Assembly (NCBI GenBank): GCA_041912595.1
Contig: JAYRMR010000018.1
Span: forward strand, 27,192 to 91,191
From: Roseateles_B sp041912595
Lineage (GTDB): Bacteria; Pseudomonadota; Gammaproteobacteria; Burkholderiales; Burkholderiaceae_C
DNA length: 64,000 bases
Direction: 5' to 3'
Part shown: positions 26,760-37,357 of the stretch, piece after piece
How the letters are laid out: every line of letters starts with the position of its first letter
Position numbering within the stretch: position 1 is the first letter of the stretch
Program-made: the position numbers and the translations under genes
The notes under the pieces: model-generated
Database searches by the model: none
Told to the model about the DNA's origin: nothing
The model's input: the letters and a program-made list of their open reading frames with translations, nothing else

Positions 26760-28085
26760 TCACGGTGTGCGCGCAGACCGCTCGGGGCCGAGCGCCGCGG
26801 CCCATTCGCCGCCCTGGGCGATGGCCTTCAGGGTCTCGCGCTGGCGGGGCTGGGCGTCGCAGGGTTGTTCCTCCCAGCCGTTGCGGAACTGGACCTCCAT
26901 GAAGCGCGAGAAATCAGCCTCTCCCACGGTGCGGACGAAACTCGCACGCGACTGCCAGACCGCTTGCTCGCCGTCGCCATTGGCGGCGGCCATGCGGAGG
27001 CTGGCGATCCGGTCGTGCAGCGACGGCTGGGGCAGGGTCCAGAGCAGCTCGGCCGCCCGGCGGCAGGCGGCCTGCCGATCGGGGCTGCCGTCCGTCTCTG
27101 GCGGCGTGCAGGCCTTGAGAATGGCACTTGTGGCGCCGAGGGGCGGCCAGAAGTCCGACTGTTGGCTGATCAGACTCAGACCTTCCTGGAGCGCGAGGCC
27201 CGGCACCTCACGCTCCACCAGTGGCAGCAGCAGGCCCATGAAGTCCTCCCGGTAGCTGCGGGCGTAGCGTGCAGCGCGGATGCCCGGCCAATGGGCGGGC
27301 GGGATGTCCGTGCCCCGGGCATCAGGCAGCCAGGCCAGCAGGTTCTCCGGCTCGATCTCGTGCCAGGGCTTCAGCGTGGCGGGACCACACGCGGGCCCGT
27401 CAAAGCAATAGGAGCGGGCGATCCGCCAGAGATGCCAGACCAGGGGATCGCGGCTGCCTTCGGCCAGCGCGCGGAGGGCCCTCATGTGGGGCGCGTCTTG
27501 GCTTCCGTAGTTGGCGCGGGTGCCGAGGAAGGCGGCCGCGGCACGGCTCCGGACATCGCCGCGCGCCTGGAGTTGTGCGATCCATTGCTGGAACAGGCGC
27601 TGCTTGACGCCCTCGCGCGCCTGCAGACCCACATCCTGCAGCCTGGCGGTGACGCGCGCGCTCATGTCGACCTCGCTGGCGCTGAAGTCCACCGGCGTGG
27701 CCCGCTCCACCGCGGCCATGGCCTGCCGATGCGCCGCTTGGCCGTGGCTGCACCATTGCTTCTCGATCTCCGCGACCTTCTCGGGTGGCAGGCCCCAGGG
27801 GCGCCGGGCGACCACGGCGCTCGAGGGGGCGGAGGCTGCGGAGACGCCGGAGGCAAGGGACGCGGAAGGTAGCGCGGTGATGCCCGGGCGACTGGCGGTT
27901 GATGTGGCAGCTGATGTTGCCGCGAGCCCTGCAGGCGTCCCGGCATGAACGCCGGCGCCGGCCTCGCCGCTGCGCGCCATCATCCACCCGCCGACACCCG
28001 CGCCCGCCGCCAGCACGGCGCCCAGCACCATGCCCAGACGCACGCGCCGGCCGCCGCGCCCGCCCTCATCGGTCCTTGTTGTCAT
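26760..28085 (-). CDS. Membrane-anchored protein of unknown function
   Basis: A 441-residue protein from ATG at 28085 (ATG at 28094 would add three residues; 28085 has TAGCAT seven bases upstream). One transmembrane helix near residues 16-38 follows a basic stretch, then an Ala/Thr/Ser-rich linker to about residue 90. The periplasmic part is helical, Arg/Ala-rich and contains six to eight cysteines (for example SYCFDGPACGP, ILKACTPPETDG, QAACRRAA), possibly forming disulfides. I recognise no family. It lies 70 bases downstream of serB on the same strand. Confidence 0.72.
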   Translation of the reverse strand: MTTRTDEGGRGGRRVRLGMVLGAVLAAGAGVGGWMMARSGEAGAGVHAGTPAGLAATSAATSTASRPGITALPSASLASGVSAASAPSSAVVARRPWGLPPEKVAEIEKQWCSHGQAAHRQAMAAVERATPVDFSASEVDMSARVTARLQDVGLQAREGVKQRLFQQWIAQLQARGDVRSRAAAAFLGTRANYGSQDAPHMRALRALAEGSRDPLVWHLWRIARSYCFDGPACGPATLKPWHEIEPENLLAWLPDARGTDIPPAHWPGIRAARYARSYREDFMGLLLPLVEREVPGLALQEGLSLISQQSDFWPPLGATSAILKACTPPETDGSPDRQAACRRAAELLWTLPQPSLHDRIASLRMAAANGDGEQAVWQSRASFVRTVGEADFSRFMEVQFRNGWEEQPCDAQPRQRETLKAIAQGGEWAAALGPERSARTP

Positions 28086-28155
28086 GGGCGGCATGCTAAC
28101 GCGCCATCCGTGCGTCCCGGCCTCGCCCGCAGGCGGGCGCCCTGGGGAGCCAGGT

Positions 28156-28848
28156 CTACTGCAACACCTGCAGCAGCTGCGCCAGCCCGCCCTCGTTGAT
28201 GGCGACCATGGCCTGCTCGCGCACGCGCGGCTTGGCGTGATAGGCGACCGAGAGGCCGGCCACGCCCATCATCGGGAGGTCGTTGGCGCCGTCGCCCACG
28301 GCCAGGCACTGGGCCGGGGTGGCGCCGATCTCGGCCGCGCACTGCAGCAGCATGCGGCGCTTCTCCTCGCCGTCACAGATCTCGCCCCAGGCCTGCGCCA
28401 CGAGGCCGCCGGTGAGCGCGCCGTCCGCGATCTCCAGCTCATTGCTGCGCACATAGTCCATGCCCAGCTCGGCGGCCACGTGGCGCGTGAAGAAGGTGAA
28501 GCCGCCCGAGACGAGCAGCAGCTTCAGCCCCGCCGCCTTGAGTGCCGCGCACAGCTCGCGCGCGCCCGGGTTGAACTGCAGGCGCTCGGCCAGCACCTGG
28601 TCCAGCGCGCTCACCGGCACGCCCCGCAGCAGCGCGAGCCGCCGGCGAAGGCTGTCCTGGAAGTCGGTGATCTCGCCGCGCATGGCGGCCTCGGTGATGG
28701 CGGCGACCTCGGCCTTCTTGCCCGCCGCCGCGGCGATCTCGTCGATGCACTCGATGTTGATCAGGGTCGAGTCCATGTCGAAGGCCGCGAGGCGGAAATC
28801 GGTCAGTCGCAGGGGCGGGGTGAAACCTTGGGTGACGAGAGCGCTCAT
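28156..28848 (-). CDS. serB: Phosphoserine phosphatase
   Basis: HAD-family enzyme that hydrolyses phosphoserine in the last step of serine synthesis. It is 230 residues. The nucleophile motif FDMDSTLINIECIDEIA is near residue 20, motif II is LLVSGGFTFF near 113, and the acidic motif GDGANDLPMM is near 182, as in SerB. It lacks the N-terminal ACT-like region of E. coli SerB, as is common in betaproteobacteria. It lies 27 bases downstream of mfd and is probably co-transcribed. Confidence 0.95.
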   Translation of the reverse strand: MSALVTQGFTPPLRLTDFRLAAFDMDSTLINIECIDEIAAAAGKKAEVAAITEAAMRGEITDFQDSLRRRLALLRGVPVSALDQVLAERLQFNPGARELCAALKAAGLKLLLVSGGFTFFTRHVAAELGMDYVRSNELEIADGALTGGLVAQAWGEICDGEEKRRMLLQCAAEIGATPAQCLAVGDGANDLPMMGVAGLSVAYHAKPRVREQAMVAINEGGLAQLLQVLQ

Positions 28849-28875
28849 GGGATGGGGCAGTTCAGCGAATGGGGT

Positions 28876-31800
28876 TCAGTCCTGCTTCAGCGGTGCGCCC
28901 AGCAGGCGCAGCACCTCGCGGATGGCCTGCGCGCGGTCCTTGGGATCGCTCAGGGCCTTCTCGATGCGCAGCTTGTCGTTGCCGACGAGCTTGATGTTGC
29001 GGTTCTTCTGCACCAGCTCGATCACGCGCATCGCGTCGATGGGCGGGTTGGGGCGGAAGTTGATGTTCATGACGGACGGCGCGGCGTCGATCTTCATCAC
29101 GCCGTAGGGCTTGGCGAGCACGCGCAGGCGGTGGGTGTCGAAGAGCGTCTGGCCCTGCGCCGGCAGCTTGCCGAAGCGGTCGGTGATCTCCTCGAGCATG
29201 GCGTCGATCTGCTCGGCCTTGTCCGCCGTGGCGAGGCGCTTGTAGAGCGAGAGCCGCACGTGGACGTCGCCGCAGTAGGCGTCGGGCAGCAGGGCTGGGG
29301 CGTGCAGATTGATCTCGGTGTTGGCGCCGAACACACCGCCCAGCGGCGAGAGCAGGTCGGGTTCGCGGCCGGCTTTCAGCGATCGCACGGCCTCCGAGAG
29401 CATGTCGTTGTAGAGCTGGAAGCCCACCTCCATCATGTTGCCGCTCTGGTTCTCGCCCAGCACCTCGCCGCAGCCGCGGATCTCGAGGTCGTGCATGGCG
29501 AGGTAGAAGCCCGAGCCCAGCTCCTCCATCTGCTGGATGGCCTCCAGGCGCTGGGCGGCCTGCTTGGTGAGGCCCTCGACGTCCGGCACCATGAGATAGG
29601 CATAGGCCTGGTGGTGCGAGCGGCCGACGCGGCCGCGCAGCTGGTGCAGCTGCGCCAGGCCGAATTTGTCGGCGCGGCTGATGACGATGGTGTTGGCGCT
29701 CGGCACGTCGATGCCGGTCTCGATGATGGTCGAGCACAGCAGCACGTTGTGCTTGCCGGTCACGAACTCGCGCATCACGCGTTCCAGCTCGCGCTCGGGC
29801 ATCTGGCCGTGGGCCACGACGATGCGAGCCTCCGGCAGCAGCTCCTCGAGCTTCTGGCGGCGGTTCTCGATCGTCTCGACCTCGTTGTGCAGGAAATAGA
29901 CCTGCCCGCCGCGCTTGAGCTCGCGCAGCACCGCCTCGCGGATGGTGCCGCTGTTCTCGCTGCGGACGAAGGTCTTGATGGCCAGGCGGCGCTGCGGCGC
30001 GGTGGCGATCACGCTGAGGTCCCGCAGGCCCTCCAGCGCCATGCCGAGCGTGCGCGGGATGGGCGTGGCGGTGAGCGTGAGCACGTCCACCTCGGCCCGC
30101 ATGGCCTTCATCGCCTCCTTGTGGCGCACGCCGAAGCGATGCTCCTCGTCGATGATGAGCAGGCCCAGGCGCTTGAACTGCACGTCCGGCGAGAGCAGCT
30201 TGTGCGTGCCGATGACGATGTCGATGCTGCCGTCGGCCAGGCCTTCCATCGCGGCCTTGATCTCCTTGGCCGAGCGGAAGCGGCTCATCTCGGCCACCTT
30301 CACGGGCCACTTGCCGAAGCGGTCCGCGATGTTCTGGTAGTGCTGCTCGGCCAGCAGCGTGGTCGGTGCCAGCAGGGCGACCTGCTTGCCGCCCATCACG
30401 GCGACGAAGGCCGCGCGCAGCGCCACCTCGGTCTTGCCGAAGCCCACATCGCCGCACACGAGGCGGTCCATGGGCTTGGGGCTGATCATGTCCTGGATGA
30501 CCGCGTGGATGGCGGCGCGCTGGTCGGGGGTCTCCTCGAAGCCGAAGGAGGCGGCGAAGGCCTCGTAGTCGTGGCCCGAGTAGCGGAAGGCGTGGCCTTC
30601 GCGGGCGGCGCGGCGGGCGTAGAGGTTCAGCAGCTCGGCGGCGGTGTCGCGCACCTGCTCGGCGGCCTTGCGCTTGGCCTTTTCCCATTGCGCCGAGCCC
30701 AGCTTGTGCAGCGGCGCTTCCTCGGCCGACACGCCCGTGTAGCGGCTGATCAGGTGCAGCTGCGCGACGGGCACATACAGCGTGGCCTTGTCAGCGTACT
30801 CGAGGTGCAGGAACTCCGAGGGGCCGTCGCCCAGGTCGATGTTGATCAGGCCCTGGTAGCGGCCGATGCCGTGGTTCATGTGCACCACGGGGTCGCCGAC
30901 CTTCAGCTCGGAGAGATCCTTGATGAGCGCATTGACGTCGCTCACCAGCTCCTGCTTGCGACGGCGCCGCGTCGTGGGCGTGGTCGCAAAGAGCTCGGTC
31001 TCGGTGAGGAACTGGATCGCGATGCCCGCGGGGGCGGCGTCCGGCTCATGCCAGAAGAAGCCGGCGGCCAGCGGCGCCGCGGTGATCGCGAACTTCTCGT
31101 CCGAGGCCTGGAACTCGGCCAGGCTGGCGACGGAGGGCGGATCGATCTTGTTGTCCCGCAGCAGCTCCAGCAGGCTTTCGCGGCGGCCTTCGCTCTCGGC
31201 CACGATCAGCACGCGGTGCGGCGTGGTCTTGAGGTGCGAGGCCAGGCGGGCCAGCGGCTCCTGGGCACCGCGTTCGACGCTGATGTCGGGCAGCGGGCGG
31301 GCGTAGTCCACGGCCTCGGCACCGCGCACGCTGAACACCGCACGGGTGCGGGTGGCGCCGAAGAAGTCCTCGACGCGCAGGAAGAGCTCCTCGGGCGGCA
31401 GGATCGGCCGCTCGGGGTCGTGCTGCAGGAAGCGGTGGCGCTCGCGGGTGTCCGTCCAGAAGCGCGTGAGGGCCTCGTCGACCTCGCCATGCAGCACCAG
31501 CGCGCCGTCCTCGGGCACGAAGTCGAAGAAGCTGGCCGTCTGCTCGAAGAACAGCGGCAGGTAGTACTCGATGCCCGCGGTCGCGAGGCCCGTGCCCATG
31601 TCCTTGTAGAGGCGGGACTTGCTCGGGTCGCCGTCCATCTTCTCGCGCCAGCGGGCGCGGAAGGCCTGGCGGGCGGCCTCGTCCATGGGGAACTCGCGGC
31701 CGGGCAGCAGGCGCACCTCGGGCACGGGGTAGAGGCTGCGCTGGCTGTCGGGGTCGAAGGTGCGGATGGAGTCGACCTCGTCGCCGAACAGGTCGACGCG

Positions 31801-32361
31801 GTAGGGCACCGGCGAGCCCATGGGGAAGAGGTCGATCAGGCCGCCGCGCACCGCGAACTCGCCCGGCGACACGACCTGCGAGACATGCGCATAGCCGCCC
31901 AGCACGAGCTGGGCCTTCAGCGCGGTCTCGTCGAGCCGCTGCTTCTGCTTGAACTGGAAGGTGGTGGCCGCGAGGAAGGAAGGCGGCGCGAGCCGCGTGA
32001 GCGCGGTGCTGGCGGGCAGCAGGACGACGTCCACGTCGCGCTGATCGCGCGGCTTGTCCTTGGCCTGCAGCAGGCGCCACAGCGTGGCCAGGCGCTCGGA
32101 GATCAGGTCCTGGTGCGGGCTGAAGGTGTCGTAGGGCAGCGTTTCCCAGTCGGGGAAGACGGCCACGCGCAGCTCGGGCGCGAAGAACCGGAGCTCGTCC
32201 TCCAGGCGCTGCGTGTCTCCGGGCTCGGCGGTGACGACGGTGCACAGCCGGCCGGCCTCCAGCTGCTGGCGACAGAAGCGGGCCAGGAGCAGGGCGTCGG
32301 CCGAGCCCGGCGGGCGGGGCAGCGAGAACTTCTTTCCGGGAGCGATGAGGGGCAGTTGCAT
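28876..32361 (-). CDS. mfd: Transcription-repair coupling factor
   Basis: ATP-driven translocase that removes stalled RNA polymerase and recruits UvrA. It is 1161 residues, the full family length. The UvrB-like N-terminal modules cover about 1-340, and the RNA polymerase interaction domain about 480-550 (LKVGDPVVHMNHGIGRYQGL). The RecG-like helicase has Walker A GDVGFGKTEVALRAAF near residue 640 and DEEH in LLIIDEEHRFGVRH near 740. The C-terminal UvrA-contact domain contains the conserved GVFGANTEINLHAPALLPDAY region. No break or frameshift is seen. Confidence 0.97.
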   Translation of the reverse strand: MQLPLIAPGKKFSLPRPPGSADALLLARFCRQQLEAGRLCTVVTAEPGDTQRLEDELRFFAPELRVAVFPDWETLPYDTFSPHQDLISERLATLWRLLQAKDKPRDQRDVDVVLLPASTALTRLAPPSFLAATTFQFKQKQRLDETALKAQLVLGGYAHVSQVVSPGEFAVRGGLIDLFPMGSPVPYRVDLFGDEVDSIRTFDPDSQRSLYPVPEVRLLPGREFPMDEAARQAFRARWREKMDGDPSKSRLYKDMGTGLATAGIEYYLPLFFEQTASFFDFVPEDGALVLHGEVDEALTRFWTDTRERHRFLQHDPERPILPPEELFLRVEDFFGATRTRAVFSVRGAEAVDYARPLPDISVERGAQEPLARLASHLKTTPHRVLIVAESEGRRESLLELLRDNKIDPPSVASLAEFQASDEKFAITAAPLAAGFFWHEPDAAPAGIAIQFLTETELFATTPTTRRRRKQELVSDVNALIKDLSELKVGDPVVHMNHGIGRYQGLINIDLGDGPSEFLHLEYADKATLYVPVAQLHLISRYTGVSAEEAPLHKLGSAQWEKAKRKAAEQVRDTAAELLNLYARRAAREGHAFRYSGHDYEAFAASFGFEETPDQRAAIHAVIQDMISPKPMDRLVCGDVGFGKTEVALRAAFVAVMGGKQVALLAPTTLLAEQHYQNIADRFGKWPVKVAEMSRFRSAKEIKAAMEGLADGSIDIVIGTHKLLSPDVQFKRLGLLIIDEEHRFGVRHKEAMKAMRAEVDVLTLTATPIPRTLGMALEGLRDLSVIATAPQRRLAIKTFVRSENSGTIREAVLRELKRGGQVYFLHNEVETIENRRQKLEELLPEARIVVAHGQMPERELERVMREFVTGKHNVLLCSTIIETGIDVPSANTIVISRADKFGLAQLHQLRGRVGRSHHQAYAYLMVPDVEGLTKQAAQRLEAIQQMEELGSGFYLAMHDLEIRGCGEVLGENQSGNMMEVGFQLYNDMLSEAVRSLKAGREPDLLSPLGGVFGANTEINLHAPALLPDAYCGDVHVRLSLYKRLATADKAEQIDAMLEEITDRFGKLPAQGQTLFDTHRLRVLAKPYGVMKIDAAPSVMNINFRPNPPIDAMRVIELVQKNRNIKLVGNDKLRIEKALSDPKDRAQAIREVLRLLGAPLKQD

Positions 32362-32404
32362 GGGGCGCTACAAACAGGAACGGCCCCTCGCGGGGGCTGG
32401 CGGG

Positions 32405-32410
32405 ATTGTA
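32405..32410 (-). promoter_or_regulatory. -10-like hexamer upstream of mfd
   Basis: TACAAT on the minus strand, predicting a leader of about 37 bases before mfd. CTGACA, five of six matches to a -35 box, lies 20 bases upstream, a longer spacer than usual. Confidence 0.35.
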
Positions 32411-32563
32411 GGGAGCCAGGGGGCGAAAGCTGTCAGCAGGAGTGAAGGCTGCGTTCGTTCAGGGGACGCCACGCGCCGCGGCCTGCCGTGCGGGCGGCGC
32501 GGCGCGGGGCCCCGTTGGAGGCGCCCGACGGACGGGGCTGGCGGTCCCGCCCCGCATTCGGGC

Positions 32564-32569
32564 TAAAAT
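32564..32569 (+). promoter_or_regulatory. -10-like hexamer upstream of the 55-residue protein gene
   Basis: TAAAAT inside GGCTAAAATAGCC gives a leader of about 63 bases. The leader is AT-richer than its surroundings and carries TTGGAG just before the start. Confidence 0.4.
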
Positions 32570-32638
32570 AGCCAGTTGATCCGCGTGAAGCTGCCCAAAC
32601 AGCTGCCGTCATCAATTAACAACCCTATTGGAGCCACC

Positions 32639-32806
32639 ATGGGCAACAAGATCATCACCGAGGCCGCCAAGCGCGCCGCCCCCCGTCCCGTCCCCGCCAA
32701 CGGCGTGAGCTTCACGCACGGCCGCGGCAACTGCACGAGCCTCGAGCGCGGCACCCACACCCGCAGCAAGAAGAACCCCGGCAAGCGCACCCACAAGGGC
32801 GGCTGA
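32639..32806 (+). CDS. Small basic protein, 55 residues, unknown function
   Basis: Starts MGNKIITEAAKRAAPRP and ends in a very basic tail containing TRSKKNPGKRTHKGG. It has 13 Lys/Arg residues and one cysteine. GGAG sits six bases before the ATG, a TAAAAT hexamer lies upstream, and a hairpin terminator follows 28 bases after the stop, so it forms a complete single-gene transcription unit. Composition suggests nucleic acid or ribosome binding, but it is not a ribosomal protein that I recognise. Confidence 0.75.
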   Translation: MGNKIITEAAKRAAPRPVPANGVSFTHGRGNCTSLERGTHTRSKKNPGKRTHKGG

Positions 32807-32833
32807 TCGACCGGCGGTCTTCGCGACTGCATG

Positions 32834-32864
32834 ACGGCGCCTGCGAAGGCGCCGTTTCCGTTTC
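32834..32864 (+). terminator. Intrinsic terminator of the 55-residue protein gene
   Basis: ACGGCGCC (32834-32841) pairs perfectly with GGCGCCGT (32848-32855) around a six-base loop and is followed by TTCCGTTTC, a moderately T-rich tract. Confidence 0.7.
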
Positions 32865-32965
32865 TGAGCCTTGTTCCTGAGGCCCGTCGCTGAGGCTGGC
32901 TTGCCATCCGCGCCGGACTCGTTTCTCATCCCCACTGGGTTATCGCCACGCCCCTGAGGACCTCC

Positions 32966-34633
32966 ATGATCCGCATCACCGAACTCCGCCTGCCGCTGAA
33001 CCACGCCGAGGACGCGCTCCGGCCGGCCATCGTCCAGCGCCTGGGCCTGAAGTCGAGCCAGCTCCTGAGCTTCCAGATCTTCAAGCGCAGCCATGACGCG
33101 CGCAAGAAGACGGCCATGCTGCTGATCTACACGGTGGACTGCGAGGTGGAGGACGAGGCCGCGGTGCTGGCGCGCTTCGAGGGCGACACCCACGTCAAGC
33201 CGACGCCGGACACGAGCTACCGCTTCGTCGGCCAGGCCCCGGTGGACTTCTACCACCGGGGTGACAAGCTGCGTCCCGTGGTGATCGGCTTCGGCCCCTG
33301 CGGCATTCTGGCGGCGCTGATCCTCGCGCAGATGGGCCTGCGCCCCATCGTGCTGGAGCGCGGCAAGCAGGTGCGCGAGCGCACCAAGGACACCTGGGAC
33401 CTCTGGCGCAAGCAGAACCTGCACCCGGAGTCGAACGTGCAGTTCGGCGAGGGCGGCGCCGGCACCTTCTCGGACGGCAAGCTCTACAGCCAGATCTCCG
33501 ACCCCCGCTTCCTCACGCGCAAGGTGCTGACCGAGTTCGTGAAGGCCGGCGCGCCGGAGGAGATCCTCTACGTCTCGAAGCCTCACATCGGCACCTTCCG
33601 CCTCGTGAGCATGGTGATCAAGATCCGGGCCGAGATCGAGGCGCTGGGCGGCGAGATCCGCTTCCAGCAGAAGGTCACTGACGTCCTGATCGAGCCGGGC
33701 CAGGACGGGCAGCAGCATGTCCGCGGCGTGGTGCTGGAGAGCGGCGAGCAGATCCGCGCCGACCAGGTCATCGTCGCCCTCGGCCACAGCGCCCGGGATA
33801 CCTTCCAGATGCTGCACGCGCGCGGCGTCTACATGGAGGCCAAGCCCTTCTCGATCGGCTACCGCATCGAGCATCCGCAAAGCCTCATCGACAAGGCCCG
33901 CTTCGGCCCGAACGCCGGCAATGCGCTGCTGGGCGCGGCCGACTACAAGCTCGTCCACCACGCGAAGAACGGCCGCTCGGTCTACAGCTTCTGCATGTGC
34001 CCGGGCGGGACGGTGGTGGCGGCGACCTCCGAGCCGAACCGCGTCGTCACCAACGGCATGAGCCAGTACTCGCGCAACGAGCGCAATGCCAATGCGGGCA
34101 TCGTCGTGGGCATCAGCCCGCAGGACTACCGGCAGGACGGCAAGACCGAGGGCCCGGTCAGCCCGCTCGACGGCATGGCCTTCCAACGCATCTGGGAGTC
34201 CCGCGCCTACGAGCTGGGCGGCGGCGGCTACATCGCGCCGGGCAGCCTGGTGGGTGACTTCATCAAGCGCCAGGTCAGCTCGGAATTCGGCAGCGTGATG
34301 CCCTCCTACAAGCCGGGCGTGCACCTGACCAATCTGCAGGAGAAGGGCCGCGGCAGCCTGCCCGACTACTGCCTGGACGCCATCCGCGAGGCCCTGCCGG
34401 CCTTCGGGCGGCAGATCCGCGGCTTCGACATGCACGACGCCGTGCTGACGGGCGTCGAGACCCGCACGTCCAGCCCCCTGCGCATCACCCGCGGCCGGGA
34501 CTACCAGAGCCTCAACGTCCGCGGCCTCTACCCGGCCGGCGAAGGCGCGGGCTACGCGGGCGGCATCATGTCCGCCGGCGTGGACGGCATCGAGGTGGCC
34601 GAGGCCCTGGCCCGGGAACTGCTGGGCGCCTGA
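32966..34633 (+). CDS. FAD-dependent oxidoreductase (NAD(FAD)-utilising dehydrogenase family)
   Basis: A 555-residue protein with a distinct N-terminal domain of about 95 residues (MIRITELRLPLNHAEDALR), then a FAD-binding GxGxxG-type loop RPVVIGFGPCGILAAL near residue 107. Further features are GEGGAGTFSDGKLYSQ near 160, SFCMCPGGTVVAATSE near 340, and the C-terminal FAD contact GLYPAGEGAGYAGGIMSAGVDG near 518. This is the widespread uncharacterised family classed as FAD-utilising dehydrogenases; the reaction is unknown. Single gene. Confidence 0.88.
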   Translation: MIRITELRLPLNHAEDALRPAIVQRLGLKSSQLLSFQIFKRSHDARKKTAMLLIYTVDCEVEDEAAVLARFEGDTHVKPTPDTSYRFVGQAPVDFYHRGDKLRPVVIGFGPCGILAALILAQMGLRPIVLERGKQVRERTKDTWDLWRKQNLHPESNVQFGEGGAGTFSDGKLYSQISDPRFLTRKVLTEFVKAGAPEEILYVSKPHIGTFRLVSMVIKIRAEIEALGGEIRFQQKVTDVLIEPGQDGQQHVRGVVLESGEQIRADQVIVALGHSARDTFQMLHARGVYMEAKPFSIGYRIEHPQSLIDKARFGPNAGNALLGAADYKLVHHAKNGRSVYSFCMCPGGTVVAATSEPNRVVTNGMSQYSRNERNANAGIVVGISPQDYRQDGKTEGPVSPLDGMAFQRIWESRAYELGGGGYIAPGSLVGDFIKRQVSSEFGSVMPSYKPGVHLTNLQEKGRGSLPDYCLDAIREALPAFGRQIRGFDMHDAVLTGVETRTSSPLRITRGRDYQSLNVRGLYPAGEGAGYAGGIMSAGVDGIEVAEALARELLGA

Positions 34634-34730
34634 GCCCGCGGGGGCGCCCGCCGCCGGATGGGGCCAGGTCTTGCCGTGCGCGCGCCGCACGGCCGGGCTG
34701 CGCCCACAGCGCAGGCGCGACGGCACTGGC

Positions 34731-34736
34731 GACAAT
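34731..34736 (+). promoter_or_regulatory. -10-like hexamer before the polysaccharide deacetylase gene
   Basis: GACAAT, six bases (CCCGCC), then ATG at 34743; no ribosome-binding site. Confidence 0.4.
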
Positions 34737-34742
34737 CCCGCC

Positions 34743-35705
34743 ATGAACCCACGCCGCATCCTGGCCCTCCTGGCCACCCACGCCGCCCAGGCTACACTGG
34801 CCGCGGCCATCCTGAGCGGCAGCGCCCACGCCGCCCAGCGCATCGCCCTGACGATGGACGACGGCCCCCATCTGCGCGCCACGCCGCGCCTGAGCCCGCA
34901 GGCCCGCAACGCAGCGCTGCTGGCCGCGCTCCAGAAGCACCAGGTCCAGGCCACGCTCTTCGTGACCTGCGGCAATGGCGCCGATCGGCCCGAAGGTCTC
35001 GCCCTCGTGAAGGCCTGGTCGGATGCCGGTCATCTGCTGGGCAACCACACGATGACACACCCGGACCTCAACAGCCCGCAGGTGAGCCTCGAGCAGTACC
35101 AGGACGAGATCAACCGCTGCCAGCAGATCCTCGCCGGCCAGCCGGGGCTGCAGCGCTGGGTCCGCTTCACCTTCCTGCGCGAGGGCAAGCCCGACGCCAA
35201 GCGTGATGGGATGCGGGCCTGGATGAAGGCGAATGGCTGGCGCAATGCCTACGTGAGCCTGGACACGAGCGACTGGCGTCTGGACGCCTACCTGGAGGAA
35301 CGGCTGACGCGCGACCCGACGGCCGACGTCGGCGACATCCGCCAGGCCTATCTGGACCATCTGTGGCAGCGGGCGCAGGCCTACCAGCAGCTTGCGATGC
35401 GCCTGCAGGGGCGCGAGATGCCGCAGGTGCTGCTGATGCATCACAACCTGCTCAATGCGCTGTTCCTGGACGACGCCATCGCCCTGTTCAAGGCGCGGGG
35501 CTGGGTGTTCATCTCGGCGGCCGAGGCCTACGAGGACCCGGTCTACCAGCTGCAGCCTATCAGCCCCGTCGCGGGGCAGAGCCTGCTGCTGTCGATGGCC
35601 CGCTCGCTCGGGCTCGGTCGCTTCGAGGGCTGGCTGCGCCTCGTGGATGACGGGGACTTCGAGATCGAGCAGCTCGAGAAGGGCCCGCCCGCCGCCAAGC
35701 GCTGA
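34743..35705 (+). CDS. Exported polysaccharide deacetylase
   Basis: A 320-residue NodB-fold protein with a signal peptide (residues 1-30, ending SAHAAQ). The metal/catalytic motif reads LTMDDGPH near residue 36, where the family usually has TFDDGP, and the second motif is NHTMTHPDL near residue 101 with its two metal-binding histidines. QVLLMHHNLLNALFLDD near 227 corresponds to the last motif. It should remove acetyl groups from an envelope or extracellular glycan; the substrate is unknown. Convergent with mpl, 17 bases apart. Confidence 0.87.
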   Translation: MNPRRILALLATHAAQATLAAAILSGSAHAAQRIALTMDDGPHLRATPRLSPQARNAALLAALQKHQVQATLFVTCGNGADRPEGLALVKAWSDAGHLLGNHTMTHPDLNSPQVSLEQYQDEINRCQQILAGQPGLQRWVRFTFLREGKPDAKRDGMRAWMKANGWRNAYVSLDTSDWRLDAYLEERLTRDPTADVGDIRQAYLDHLWQRAQAYQQLAMRLQGREMPQVLLMHHNLLNALFLDDAIALFKARGWVFISAAEAYEDPVYQLQPISPVAGQSLLLSMARSLGLGRFEGWLRLVDDGDFEIEQLEKGPPAAKR

Positions 35706-35722
35706 GGGCCTGCCGCGAAGTC

Positions 35723-37342
<1,620 letters not shown>

Positions 37343-37357
37343 GGTGTGCAGGAAGCG

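Noticed and set aside
28030..32445. A 1471-residue plus-strand frame across serB and mfd
   Set aside because: Both minus-strand genes are full-length known families. The frame exists because stop codons are rare in GC-rich antisense DNA.
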